14,834 bases of DNA from Rhizobacter sp. (lineage in GTDB: Bacteria; Pseudomonadota; Gammaproteobacteria; Burkholderiales; Burkholderiaceae_C). The number at the start of each line of letters is the position of its first letter. Position 1 is the first letter of the stretch. The notes under the pieces are model-generated. The model made no database searches. It had not been told where the DNA came from and saw only the letters and a program-made list of their open reading frames with translations. Position numbers and translations under genes: made by a program. This document shows positions 7,069 through 13,907 of this stretch, piece after piece. The DNA lies in NCBI GenBank assembly GCA_025360945.1, contig JANYBE010000309.1, forward strand, positions 1-14,834. Direction: 5' to 3'.

Positions 7069-9303
7069 ATGGCCAAACCTAACGGCAAGTTTGTGTTGCA
7101 TCTTCCGATCGACGCATCGGAGAACTCGGAGGTGAAGGCAGGTCACCCCGTCAAGGTGCTTGTGCGCGACGGTACGAATGTCAGCACGCAAGAGGTGGCG
7201 CTGGATGCAAAGGGCAACGGTACCGCGCACTTCGGCTTCGAGCGCAGACCAGCGCTGCTGCAGGTGGTGGTCGGACCACATGACGCGAGCGATGAAGAGC
7301 TCGAGGGTCTGCAGACGGTTCGCGCCGAAGTGGTTGCGCGCTCTTGGGGCGAACATGCCGAGCTGTCTTACCCGGCGATCCGCATTGCCCCCTTCTACTG
7401 GCGCTGGTGGCTGCACTGGTGCCGTGAGTTCGTGATCCACGGCCGGATTGTGTGTCCGGATGGCTTGCCCGCACCCGGCGCCAAGGTGTGCGCGTTCGAC
7501 GTGGACGCGTGGTGGTGGTGGCACAGCACTCAGCAGGTCGGTTGCGCGACCACCGATGTGAACGGAGCGTTCGAGATCCGCTTTCGGTGGTGCTGCGGCT
7601 GGTGGCCGTGGTGGTGGTGGGCGCGGCGCCACTGGCGCGTTGAACCGTCGCTCGCCAAATTGATCCTCCCCGAGTTGCGCACGCGGCCGGGATTTCCGCC
7701 GATACCGCTGCCCGATCCGGCTCCCGACCTGAGCCTCTTCCACGCGCTTCTTCAGAACGAGGGGGCTCTGAGCAGTGGCCAGTCGCAGTCGCACCCGGAA
7801 AGGCGCGCGTTGGCGAGCCAGACGATGGCCTCCAAGCGAGGCACGAGCACAGCCGGCGTTTTCGACCCGGCGCTGATCGCTTCGCTGCAACCCGCGCTGA
7901 GCGACCGGCTGCCGGCCATCGCCGAGATCAACGCGCTGCATCTCTGGCCATGGTTCCCCTGGAACCCTTGGGTGGACTGCAACCCGGATATCGTCTTCCG
8001 CGCCACGCAAGACTGCCAGGAGAAGGGACAGGTCATCGTCGACGAGACGATCTGGCAGACACGCTGGAACGTGCCGACGAACCTGAACGTCACGCTTGTT
8101 GCCAATGATCGTGCCTGCTGCGTGCCGCCGCACCACGGCTGCGACGAAGGCGATTGCGTGGTGCTCACGCAGGCCTGCAGCACCCTGGTCGACCATATCG
8201 GCGGCAACTTCGGGGCGCCGGCCGCGCCAGCGGGCTTCGCGAATCCCGCTGCGGTCGCGAACGATGGCGATAGGCCCTTCGCAGGCGCGGTTACGTTGTC
8301 AGGCACGGCCGAGTGCATGGGCAAGGTCGATTACTACGAGTTCGAATGGTCGAATGACAACGGCCTCACGTTCAACGCAATGCCCAGCGCCGCTGCTGGC
8401 GGCTTCACGCGCAGCTATCTCGACCTCGGACCACTGCTGTTCGTCGACGTACCGTTCAGCCCGACCCCTCTTGACGGTCGCGTTGTGTTCGAGACCCTCG
8501 GCCGCTACGAGGCCGGGCATCCGCCAGCCAATTGGGGCATCACGCGGCTGTGGATGTTCAATCGTGATGTGCTGATGCAATGGCTGACTGAGAACAACTT
8601 CTCCGACGGCACCTATGTGCTTCGCGTCAAGGGTTGGGACTTCGTTGCGGGCCATTTGCAGAACCCGCGAATCCTCAACAACTGCGGCGACGACCACGGC
8701 CCGAACCGAATCGTGCTGACGCTTGACAACCGTTTCATCGGTGCGTCGGCGGTCGACCTCAGCGGCAATCCGCTCGACTCGCATGGGAACCGCTGCGGCG
8801 CTGGCTCCGTGCACACCTGCACGGTCGAACCCGACACCGGCTTCCTTTCGGTGAGGATCCTGCACGACGATGGCAGTGAGACGCAGGTCGAGGCCTGTGG
8901 CACGTCGGCCATCAAGGACACCGACTGGCTGGAGATCGACTTCTGGGCGCACGATCCCGATGGCCATATCGCTTACTACACGCTGGATGCGACCTATGGC
9001 GTGAACCTCGACAACGACCTGCTGTCACTCGGCGGCACGCTCACGCCGTGCCCGGTCCCCGCACCGGTGCCGGTGGCAACCCAGGTCGGGCCGGGGTATG
9101 CCGCGGCACTCGGCCAGGGCGCTGCGTCCCCCGTGTGGCAGGGCGGTGCGTTGCGGCTGCGCGTGAAGGCTAAGGCAGCGTTCCCGGTCACCTGCTGCTA
9201 CCAACTGGAGTTGCGCGCCCACAAGCGCACGATCGCCAGTTGCGACTACAGCCTGTGGGGCCAGACCAATCTGAGCGAGACCAGCTTCATGATCGCGGTC
9301 TGA
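7069..9303 (+). CDS. 744-aa Trp- and Cys-rich protein of unknown function
   Basis: I do not recognise a characterised family. Residues about 120-175 resemble a carboxypeptidase-regulatory-like (transthyretin-type) beta-sandwich: FVIHGRIVCPDGLPAPGAKV (121-140) and TTDVNGAFEIRF (161-172). This domain carries an extraordinary tryptophan load: WRWWLHW (111-117), WWWW (148-151), WWPWWWW (178-184), about 16 Trp in 80 residues. There are over 20 cysteines, several paired (175-176, 350-351, 709-710). The C-terminal half (about 400-744) has Ig/Big-like strand patterns (VDYYEFEWSNDNG 420-432, LRVKGWDF 518-525, IDFWAHDPDG 623-632). There is no signal peptide or membrane span, so any export would need another route. 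Start ATG 7069 has only GAGAG as upstream signal. It is followed at 43 bp by a DUF1360-like gene and then a small CC protein, and divergently preceded by the tyrosinase remnant. Confidence 0.85.
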   Translation: MAKPNGKFVLHLPIDASENSEVKAGHPVKVLVRDGTNVSTQEVALDAKGNGTAHFGFERRPALLQVVVGPHDASDEELEGLQTVRAEVVARSWGEHAELSYPAIRIAPFYWRWWLHWCREFVIHGRIVCPDGLPAPGAKVCAFDVDAWWWWHSTQQVGCATTDVNGAFEIRFRWCCGWWPWWWWARRHWRVEPSLAKLILPELRTRPGFPPIPLPDPAPDLSLFHALLQNEGALSSGQSQSHPERRALASQTMASKRGTSTAGVFDPALIASLQPALSDRLPAIAEINALHLWPWFPWNPWVDCNPDIVFRATQDCQEKGQVIVDETIWQTRWNVPTNLNVTLVANDRACCVPPHHGCDEGDCVVLTQACSTLVDHIGGNFGAPAAPAGFANPAAVANDGDRPFAGAVTLSGTAECMGKVDYYEFEWSNDNGLTFNAMPSAAAGGFTRSYLDLGPLLFVDVPFSPTPLDGRVVFETLGRYEAGHPPANWGITRLWMFNRDVLMQWLTENNFSDGTYVLRVKGWDFVAGHLQNPRILNNCGDDHGPNRIVLTLDNRFIGASAVDLSGNPLDSHGNRCGAGSVHTCTVEPDTGFLSVRILHDDGSETQVEACGTSAIKDTDWLEIDFWAHDPDGHIAYYTLDATYGVNLDNDLLSLGGTLTPCPVPAPVPVATQVGPGYAAALGQGAASPVWQGGALRLRVKAKAAFPVTCCYQLELRAHKRTIASCDYSLWGQTNLSETSFMIAV

Positions 9304-9346
9304 ACCCCAGAGCGAGCCGTCTGCCATCACGGGCGGCCCGAAGCGC

Positions 9347-9679
9347 ATGCAGATCGAATGGCTGATCGTGGGTGTTCTGGCGGTGTGGCGCATCACTCAC
9401 CTGCTGGCGCTGGAGGAAGGCCCGTTCGACGCCGTACTCAAACTGCGCAGGACGTTGGGCGACGGCGCGCTGGGCCACCTGATGGACTGTTTTTATTGCC
9501 TGAGCCTGTGGGTCGGCCTCGCTGTGGCGTTTGGTGTGCAGGCGATGGCAGCCACGCCGACGCTAGTTGCGACCTTGCTTCTGTGGCCCGCCCTGTCGGG
9601 AGGGGCCTTGCTGCTGCAGCGCGCCACGGCACATGCCGAGGCCGCGCCGCCAGCAAACGACTTGCCAACGGAGGAATGA
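9347..9679 (+). CDS. DUF1360-like small membrane protein
   Basis: A 110-aa protein with hydrophobic segments at about 5-20 (WLIVGVLAVWRITHLL) and about 52-90 (two spans, including LVATLLLWPALSGGALLL). Between them lies MDCFYCLSLWVGL (46-58): the C-x2-C (C48, C51) followed by an aromatic-rich span is the hallmark of DUF1360 proteins, which are of unknown function. The charged tail (EAAPPANDLPTEE) is probably cytosolic. It follows the Trp-rich gene by 43 bp, and its stop TGA (9677-9679) is immediately adjacent to the next start ATG (9680), indicating tight translational linkage. The family assignment is from motif recall. Confidence 0.7.
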   Translation: MQIEWLIVGVLAVWRITHLLALEEGPFDAVLKLRRTLGDGALGHLMDCFYCLSLWVGLAVAFGVQAMAATPTLVATLLLWPALSGGALLLQRATAHAEAAPPANDLPTEE

Positions 9680-9967
9680 ATGTCGTGTTGTGGAAGCCAG
9701 CGACAGGCGTATGCCGCAGCACTCTCGCAGCGCCGCGTGAAGCGCGTATCGGCGGTCGTCTCGACTGCTCCAGCGACCACGGTGGCCTCCGTAGCCACAT
9801 CGGCCGACGGGGGGCGGTTCCAGTACCGGGGTAGCAGTGCTCTCAAGTTGCAGAATCCCGCCAATGGTCACCGCTATGTGTTCGCCACGCCAGGGGCGAT
9901 CGTTCTTGCCGACGCGGCAGACACGACGTGGCTGGCGAGCTTCCCTTGGTTGCAGCAGATCCGGTAA
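9680..9967 (+). CDS. small CCGS protein, third gene of the Trp-rich unit
   Basis: A 95-aa protein starting MSCCGSQRQAY, with an immediate N-terminal Cys-Cys pair, then a low-complexity Ser/Ala/Val/Thr linker (about 22-44) and a compact C-terminal region FQYRGSSALKLQNPANGHRY (47-66) continuing VFATPGAIVLADAADTTWL. I recognise this only as a type of uncharacterised small protein. GGAGGA at 9670-9675, inside the end of the preceding gene, is an excellent ribosome-binding site, and the start directly abuts the previous stop, so the two are surely co-translated. The CC motif suggests metal or disulfide chemistry but this is inference. Confidence 0.75.
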   Translation: MSCCGSQRQAYAAALSQRRVKRVSAVVSTAPATTVASVATSADGGRFQYRGSSALKLQNPANGHRYVFATPGAIVLADAADTTWLASFPWLQQIR

Positions 9968-10301
9968 CAGGCCGCAGCGTGGTGCGACGCCAGTACAAGC
10001 AACCTTCATTGCTCTTGCATTGATCTGATGGACAGCAATAGGAGATGCTGCTTGAGAGCATCCCAAGTGCCTGTCGGCTCCCGGCGTTCGCGGAGAAACG
10101 ATCTTGCGCTACAAGGTGAACGGCAGCGCCGAGATGACCGACCCAGCAATGGTGCGAGCTATAGCGAGCCCGCTTGAGCGTATGGTCCGGGAATCGTCGG
10201 CGACAGTGGCGAGCGGCGCGAGCCGCATCCCGTTCAAGAGAGTGAGTCGAATTCGACGCTTCCCATGGCGCTGCCGTTCATCAACGATGGTGGAGGAATC
10301 G
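9968..10301. other. 334-bp gap before the IS110 remnant
   Basis: No gene is recognisable. A 6-bp stem (GATGCT 10044-10049 / AGCATC 10057-10062) is present but has no T-run. IS110-group elements carry a non-coding end ahead of the transposase that encodes a guide (bridge) RNA, so part of this gap may be the left end of the element; I cannot define the boundary. Confidence 0.4.
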
Positions 10302-10740
10302 ATGGCAGTTCGCAAGCGAGAAGACGAGGTTTTCCCGAACGCGGGCGGCGGTGGACGTGGGCGGGTCCAGTCACTGGGTGGCCGTGCCGCCGCACAGCAC
10401 CGCCGATCCGGTCCATGAATATGGCGCGATGACCGATGACCTGAACGCGATGGCCGAATGGCTGTTGGCGTGCGGCGTCGACACGGTCGTGCTGGAGACG
10501 GGCGTGTACTGGATCCCGGTGTACGAGGTGTTGGAGCAGCGTGGGCTGAAGGTCTGGCTCGTTGATGGGCGCCAGATGAAGTACGTGCCAGGCCGCAAGA
10601 GTGATGTGCAGGATTGCCAGTGGTTGCAGAAGCTGATGAGCTTGGGGCTGCTGCGCGCGGCGTTCCGCCCCGACGCCGAGGTCTGCGTGGTGCGCGCCGT
10701 GGCGCGCCAGCGTGATGTGCTCATTGCCGACCAAGCCAGC
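10302..10740 (+). mobile_element. IS110-family transposase, frameshifted and 3'-truncated
   Basis: IS110 transposases are DEDD (RuvC-like) recombinases. The N-terminal catalytic domain is visible: VDVGGSSHWVAVPP, then VVLETGVYWIPVYEVLEQR, LKVWLVDGRQMKYVPGRKSD and VQDCQWLQKLMSLGLLRAAF. ATG 10302 with GGAGGA at 10292-10297 opens a different frame (MAVRKREDEVFPNA); one surplus G in GGG 10343-10345 separates it from the rest. The usual E-S-T-G catalytic segment reads E-T-G, so one residue is missing by an in-frame 3-bp loss. Similarity stops at about 10740 (IADQAS), so the whole C-terminal Ser-containing transposase domain is absent. The element is dead. The break coincides with the truncated end of an opposite-strand gene remnant. 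Confidence 0.8.
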
Positions 10741-10982
10741 TCACCGACTAAATGGCAGAAGCTGACTCCCTGGAACGCGAACTACGGTGATGCCTTGGCG
10801 CTCGGCTTCGACAGTCAATGAGTTCGCGGGCTGATCGCTTGGTATGAAGAGCGTCTTGGGCAACTGTTGCTTGTGCGCTTTGCCGTTCTTCAGAAAGCGC
10901 GCTTGGCTTCCATCTTCGATGGTTCCGCCGCACTCGCAGGTACGGGTGCAGAACTCAAAATGAAACAATTCGCCGCGTCCAT
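10741..10982 (-). pseudogene. remnant of a small conserved gene of unknown function
   Basis: Two minus-strand frames join into one protein-like reading: MDAANCFILSSAPVPASAAE from ATG 10982, then, after a shift in GCGCGC at 10897-10902, LKNGKAHKQQLPKTLFIPSD and EAERQGITVVRVP to TGA 10741-10743. The combined piece resembles small uncharacterised proteobacterial proteins with an MDxANCFIL start and a KTLFIP middle, but I cannot name the family. The first frame is open further upstream (to about 11080), so the true start may be earlier. The 3' end stops exactly at the IS110 breakpoint, so the C-terminus was probably lost there. Confidence 0.4.
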
Positions 10983-11118
10983 GAGGGCAATGAAGTTGAA
11001 GTCACCGTCCGACCCAGTTGGAATTTTTGATGCTGGACGCGGAAAATATTTGTCGACAGTGCCAATTGGCGCCGCTTACCTTCCTGGTGCGGTCCAGCAG
11101 CGCCGGGGAACTGATCCG

Positions 11119-11229
11119 TCAGCTGATCCATTCCGATGGATGGCGAGCGAATCGCTCAACGGCATCTGGCTGCGACTGTCGCGGTTGCGAGAACACATTG
11201 TCGAAGTCAACGAACAGCGCGCTCGTCAT
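11119..11229 (-). pseudogene. NYN-domain (PIN-like nuclease) N-terminal remnant
   Basis: ATG 11229 with GGAG nine bases upstream starts MTSALFVDFDNVFSQPRQSQ and continues DAVERFARHPSEWIS before a TGA at 11119-11121 (36 aa). ALFVDFDNV with Asp8 and Asp10 is the first strand and acidic active-site motif of NYN/PIN-like RNases, and the AERFARHP-x-EW helix also fits. In the next frame VPRRCWTAP (about 11078-11104) resembles the LVRRCYLNP strand that follows in intact homologues, so the gene has decayed by a frameshift plus a large deletion. Full-length proteins are about 250 aa or more. Only the start region is left here. Confidence 0.55.
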
Positions 11230-11375
11230 GCTTTGATGCTCCATCGGACCCGCGCTATTGGGTTGCTCGGGTCATCCCGTAGCATCTGCATGCATGTTTC
11301 AGCCGAGGCAAGCGCCGAGCGATAGTCCTCTCCCGCAGATCTCGGCGGCTTCGGCAGCTGCACTTCCGTGAACTG

Positions 11376-12276
11376 TCAGGGTGTGGCCAATTGCTGCCGC
11401 AAAAAACCCAGGAGCACCTGGTTGCGTTGCAGACGCATGCGCTCAGCGGTTGATACGGCACTGATGAGCGAGCCGAATTTGGACTGCGGCGTCCAGCCAG
11501 GCAGCGCGCGTACCAGGCTACCGTCCGCCAGACCGTCCTGACACAGGTAGTCGGGCAGCATTGCGATGCCGAGTCCGGCGCTCGCGGCTTCTGCCACCGC
11601 CTCAGGGTTGTCGACGTGATATCGGCTGTGCACGCGCACCCGGGCGATCTCGCCAGCGCACGCCAGCACCCAGAGATCGTCGGAGGCCTCGCGCCAAAAA
11701 CACAGGCAGTCATGCCGGACCAAGTCGGCAGGTGTCACGGGCGTCCCGACGCTGGCCAAGTAGGCTGGCGCAGCGACCAGGGCCCATCCGACCATCGCCA
11801 CGGGCTCGCTCACCAGACCTTGGGGTGGTGTTGACGACCAACGTAGGGCAATGTCGATTCTTTCGTAGGCGACGTCGACCATGCGATTCGGCGAGCTGCA
11901 ATTCGACCTCGATTGCCGGGTGCAGGCGAAGGAACTCGGGTAACTTGACGGCCAACACTCGCTGACCCCAAGACACCGTGGCCGACAAGCGGATGCGGCC
12001 AGTCAGCTCCGAGCGCAACGCCAACAGCCGCTCTTCTCCAGCAATCATTTCGGCCAAGGCGCGGCGCGCGAAGTCGGCGTAGGCCTCGCCCGCCGGCGTA
12101 AGCGCGATGCGTCGTGTGCTGCGCGCAAACAGCGTTGCGCCGACCAATTGCTCGAGCAGCGCCACGCGCTTGCTCACCACGCTCTTGCCCACGCCAAGTT
12201 CCAGCGCCGCGCGGCTGACGCTGGCGCAGTCAACCACCTTGACGAAGGCAGCCAGCATGTCGGAGGAGACGGCCAT
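11376..12276 (-). pseudogene. LysR-type transcriptional regulator with one frameshift
   Basis: The N-terminal part (ATG 12276, MAVSSDMLAAFVKVVD) has the winged helix-turn-helix SVSRAALELGVGKSVVSKRV (19-38), LEQLVGATLFARSTRRIALT (41-60) and TPAGEAY typical of the family. The effector-binding part is in another frame: DVAYERIDIALRW, then VDNPEAVAEAASAGLGIAML and a C-terminus LGFLRQQLATP. One surplus base at about 11886 separates them; removing it gives LAE-RMVDVAYERIDIALRW and a protein of about 299 aa, the normal family length. Everything else is intact, so either the mutation is recent or it is a sequencing error. It is divergent from the GST gene, with a 116-bp shared intergenic region containing a LysR-type dyad, so it most likely controls the GST-CmcJ-CmcJ unit and itself. 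Confidence 0.85.
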
Positions 12277-12321
12277 TGTTTCCAATTTGGGTACAAACCG
12301 TTTGCATTGAAGCAGGTGCTT

Positions 12322-12361
12322 TTGCCACGTCAATGCATACATTGCATTGCCAGCGTGGCAA
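12322..12361. promoter_or_regulatory. nested palindrome with LysR-type T-N11-A box
   Basis: CAATGCA (12331-12337) and TGCATTG (12343-12349) form a perfect 7-bp dyad around five bases, containing T-N11-A (T12334, A12346), the canonical LysR-type recognition form. It is enclosed by a second perfect dyad, TTGCCACG (12322-12329) and CGTGGCAA (12354-12361), almost concentric with it. The site lies 44-62 bp ahead of the GST start and in the divergent promoter region, where activator/autorepressor binding is expected. Confidence 0.6.
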
Positions 12362-12392
12362 CTGAAGCCACCCAACCTTCGGAGACAAACTC

Positions 12393-13041
12393 ATGACCAT
12401 CAAGATCTACGCCGATCCGATCACAGTCAATTGCCGCAAGGTGATCGCTGGACTCGACCTCATCGGTGCTCCTTACGAACTGATTCACGTCGACTATTTC
12501 AAGGGCGAACACAAGGCCGAACCTTACCTCGCGCTCAATCCCAACGCTTCGGTGCCGGCGATGACCGACGGTGACTTCGAACTCTGGGAATCAAATGCGA
12601 TGCTGCAATACGCGGCCGACGTTCGGCAACGAGTCAGCGTACCCGCACGACTTGCAGGCCCGCGCCGATATCAACCGCTGGCTCCAGTGGGAGGGGTCGC
12701 ACTGGTTCCCGAGCTGCTATGTCTTCCTCGTGGAGAACTGCGTCAAGCCGTTACTCGGCGGCGAGCCGGATATTGCGGTGCTCGACGCCCAGGCGGGACA
12801 GTTTCACAAGCTCGCAGGCATACTTGACAAGCGACTCACGGGGGAACAATGGGTTGCCGGCGACCGCCCCACGATCGCCGATATTGTCTTGGCCGCGCCG
12901 ATGCATTCGCACGGGTGGCAGCGGCTGCCGATCTCCGACCATCCGAACCTGCAGCGCTGGTTGATCGACGGCATCGAGAAGCTGCCTTGCTGGCAGAAGA
13001 CCGCCGTCTACGAAGGTTTCACCACCACGCGGCCGATCTGA
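12393..13041 (+). pseudogene. glutathione S-transferase with one frameshift
   Basis: GSTs conjugate glutathione to electrophiles or bind ligands in the cytosol. The N-terminal thioredoxin-like domain is clear: MTIKIYADPITVNCRKVIAG with the TVNCRKV active-site loop (11-17), LNPNASVPAMTDGDFELWES with the cis-Pro (VPA), and ESNAMLQY. The C-terminal helical domain is in another frame: PHDLQARADINRWLQWEGSH, then VAGDRPTIADIVLAAPM and HPNLQRWLIDGIEKLPCW. The switch is at about 12621; deleting one G (or adding two bases) joins YAAD to FGNESAYPHD and gives about 215 aa, the usual size. GGAG eight bases before ATG 12393 is a good ribosome-binding site. It is first in a probable operon with the two CmcJ-like genes. 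If the frameshift is real the enzyme is inactive. Confidence 0.85.
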
Positions 13042-13072
13042 ACCCGCAGCTTTTAACGGCCACTTGGAACCC

Positions 13073-13897
13073 ATGACGATGAGCCTCCAGAAATTTGTCC
13101 GCGCGACGATGCAATACACCGTCGACAACGGCGTCGCGCCAGACTACTACTTCTACGATCCTGATCCGTCTGTGAAGCTGAATCCGCCGGGCACTGACCC
13201 GCGCGAGGTCGAGGTCCACGATGCCTGGCCGCGAGTCGCCGAGTTGTCGGCCGACCGCGAGGGATTCGAACTGCACGACTTCGGCGCGCGCTTCGACCAG
13301 TTCGACGACGATGCGTCGGTTCACGCCAGCTTCTACCCGCAGGTCGTCGAGTTCGTGAAACAACACACCGGTGCCAAGCGCGTAGTCGTCTTCGACCACA
13401 CCATTCGCAAACGCCTGCCCGCCGACTTGAAGCAGCAGACGACCGTGCAGCGGCCTGCGGTGATGCTGGTCCACAGCGATTACACCCCCGCGAGCGGCCC
13501 ACAGCGCGTGCGCGACGTCGTGCCCGATGACGCGCAGGAACTGCTGACCCGACGGGTCGCGTTTTACAACGTCTGGAAGCCGCTGTACCAGCGCGTGGAG
13601 GAATTGCCGCTGGCAATGATCGATGCACAGACACAGGATGAAGCCGACTTGCTGCGCATGGATCTCAAATACCGCGAACGCACCGGCGAGATCTACGTGA
13701 TGCGCCACTCACCGCGGCACCGCTGGTGCTACTTCCCTCAAATGGAAGCGAGCCATGCACTGCTTTTGAAGACCTACGACTCCGAAATCGATGGGCGCGC
13801 ACGCTTCACGGGTCACAGTGCTTTTGAAGACCCGACGACGCCATCGAATGCGCCCAAGCGCGAGAGCATCGAAGTGCGGACCATGGCGTTCTTCTGA
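13073..13897 (+). CDS. CmcJ/NvfI-like iron/2-oxoglutarate oxygenase, copy 1
   Basis: A 274-aa cytosolic protein of the CmcJ/NvfI/gibberellin-desaturase-like group, whose members hydroxylate, desaturate or rearrange small molecules (CmcJ acts in cephamycin methoxylation). Motifs in order: VVFDHTIRKR (105-114), VHSDYTPASGP (133-143) with the H134-x-D136 iron facial pair, YNVWKPLY (165-172), HRWCYFPQMEASHALLLKTYD (216-236 region; H216 is the likely third ligand) and a closing RESIEVRTMAFF (263-274). All expected motifs are present. Start: ATG 13073 or 13079; neither has a strong ribosome-binding site, and it begins 31 bp after the GST stop, so coupling to the GST is likely. The second copy follows after 10 bp. 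Substrate unknown. Confidence 0.85.
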   Translation: MTMSLQKFVRATMQYTVDNGVAPDYYFYDPDPSVKLNPPGTDPREVEVHDAWPRVAELSADREGFELHDFGARFDQFDDDASVHASFYPQVVEFVKQHTGAKRVVVFDHTIRKRLPADLKQQTTVQRPAVMLVHSDYTPASGPQRVRDVVPDDAQELLTRRVAFYNVWKPLYQRVEELPLAMIDAQTQDEADLLRMDLKYRERTGEIYVMRHSPRHRWCYFPQMEASHALLLKTYDSEIDGRARFTGHSAFEDPTTPSNAPKRESIEVRTMAFF

Positions 13898-13907
13898 GCG
13901 TCCGCAC

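Noticed and set aside
6994..8196. 400-aa minus-strand frame opposite the Trp-rich gene
   Set aside because: The plus-strand frame is longer, operon-linked and has coherent beta-domain patterns; the antisense frame is compositionally a shadow (Arg/His-rich, no motif).
10867..11325. 152-aa plus-strand frame after the IS110 remnant
   Set aside because: It is antisense to the two minus-strand remnants, whose translations are far more protein-like.
13053..13708. Minus-strand frames of about 190-230 aa opposite the first CmcJ-like gene
   Set aside because: Shadows of an intact, motif-rich gene; Arg-rich and without domains.
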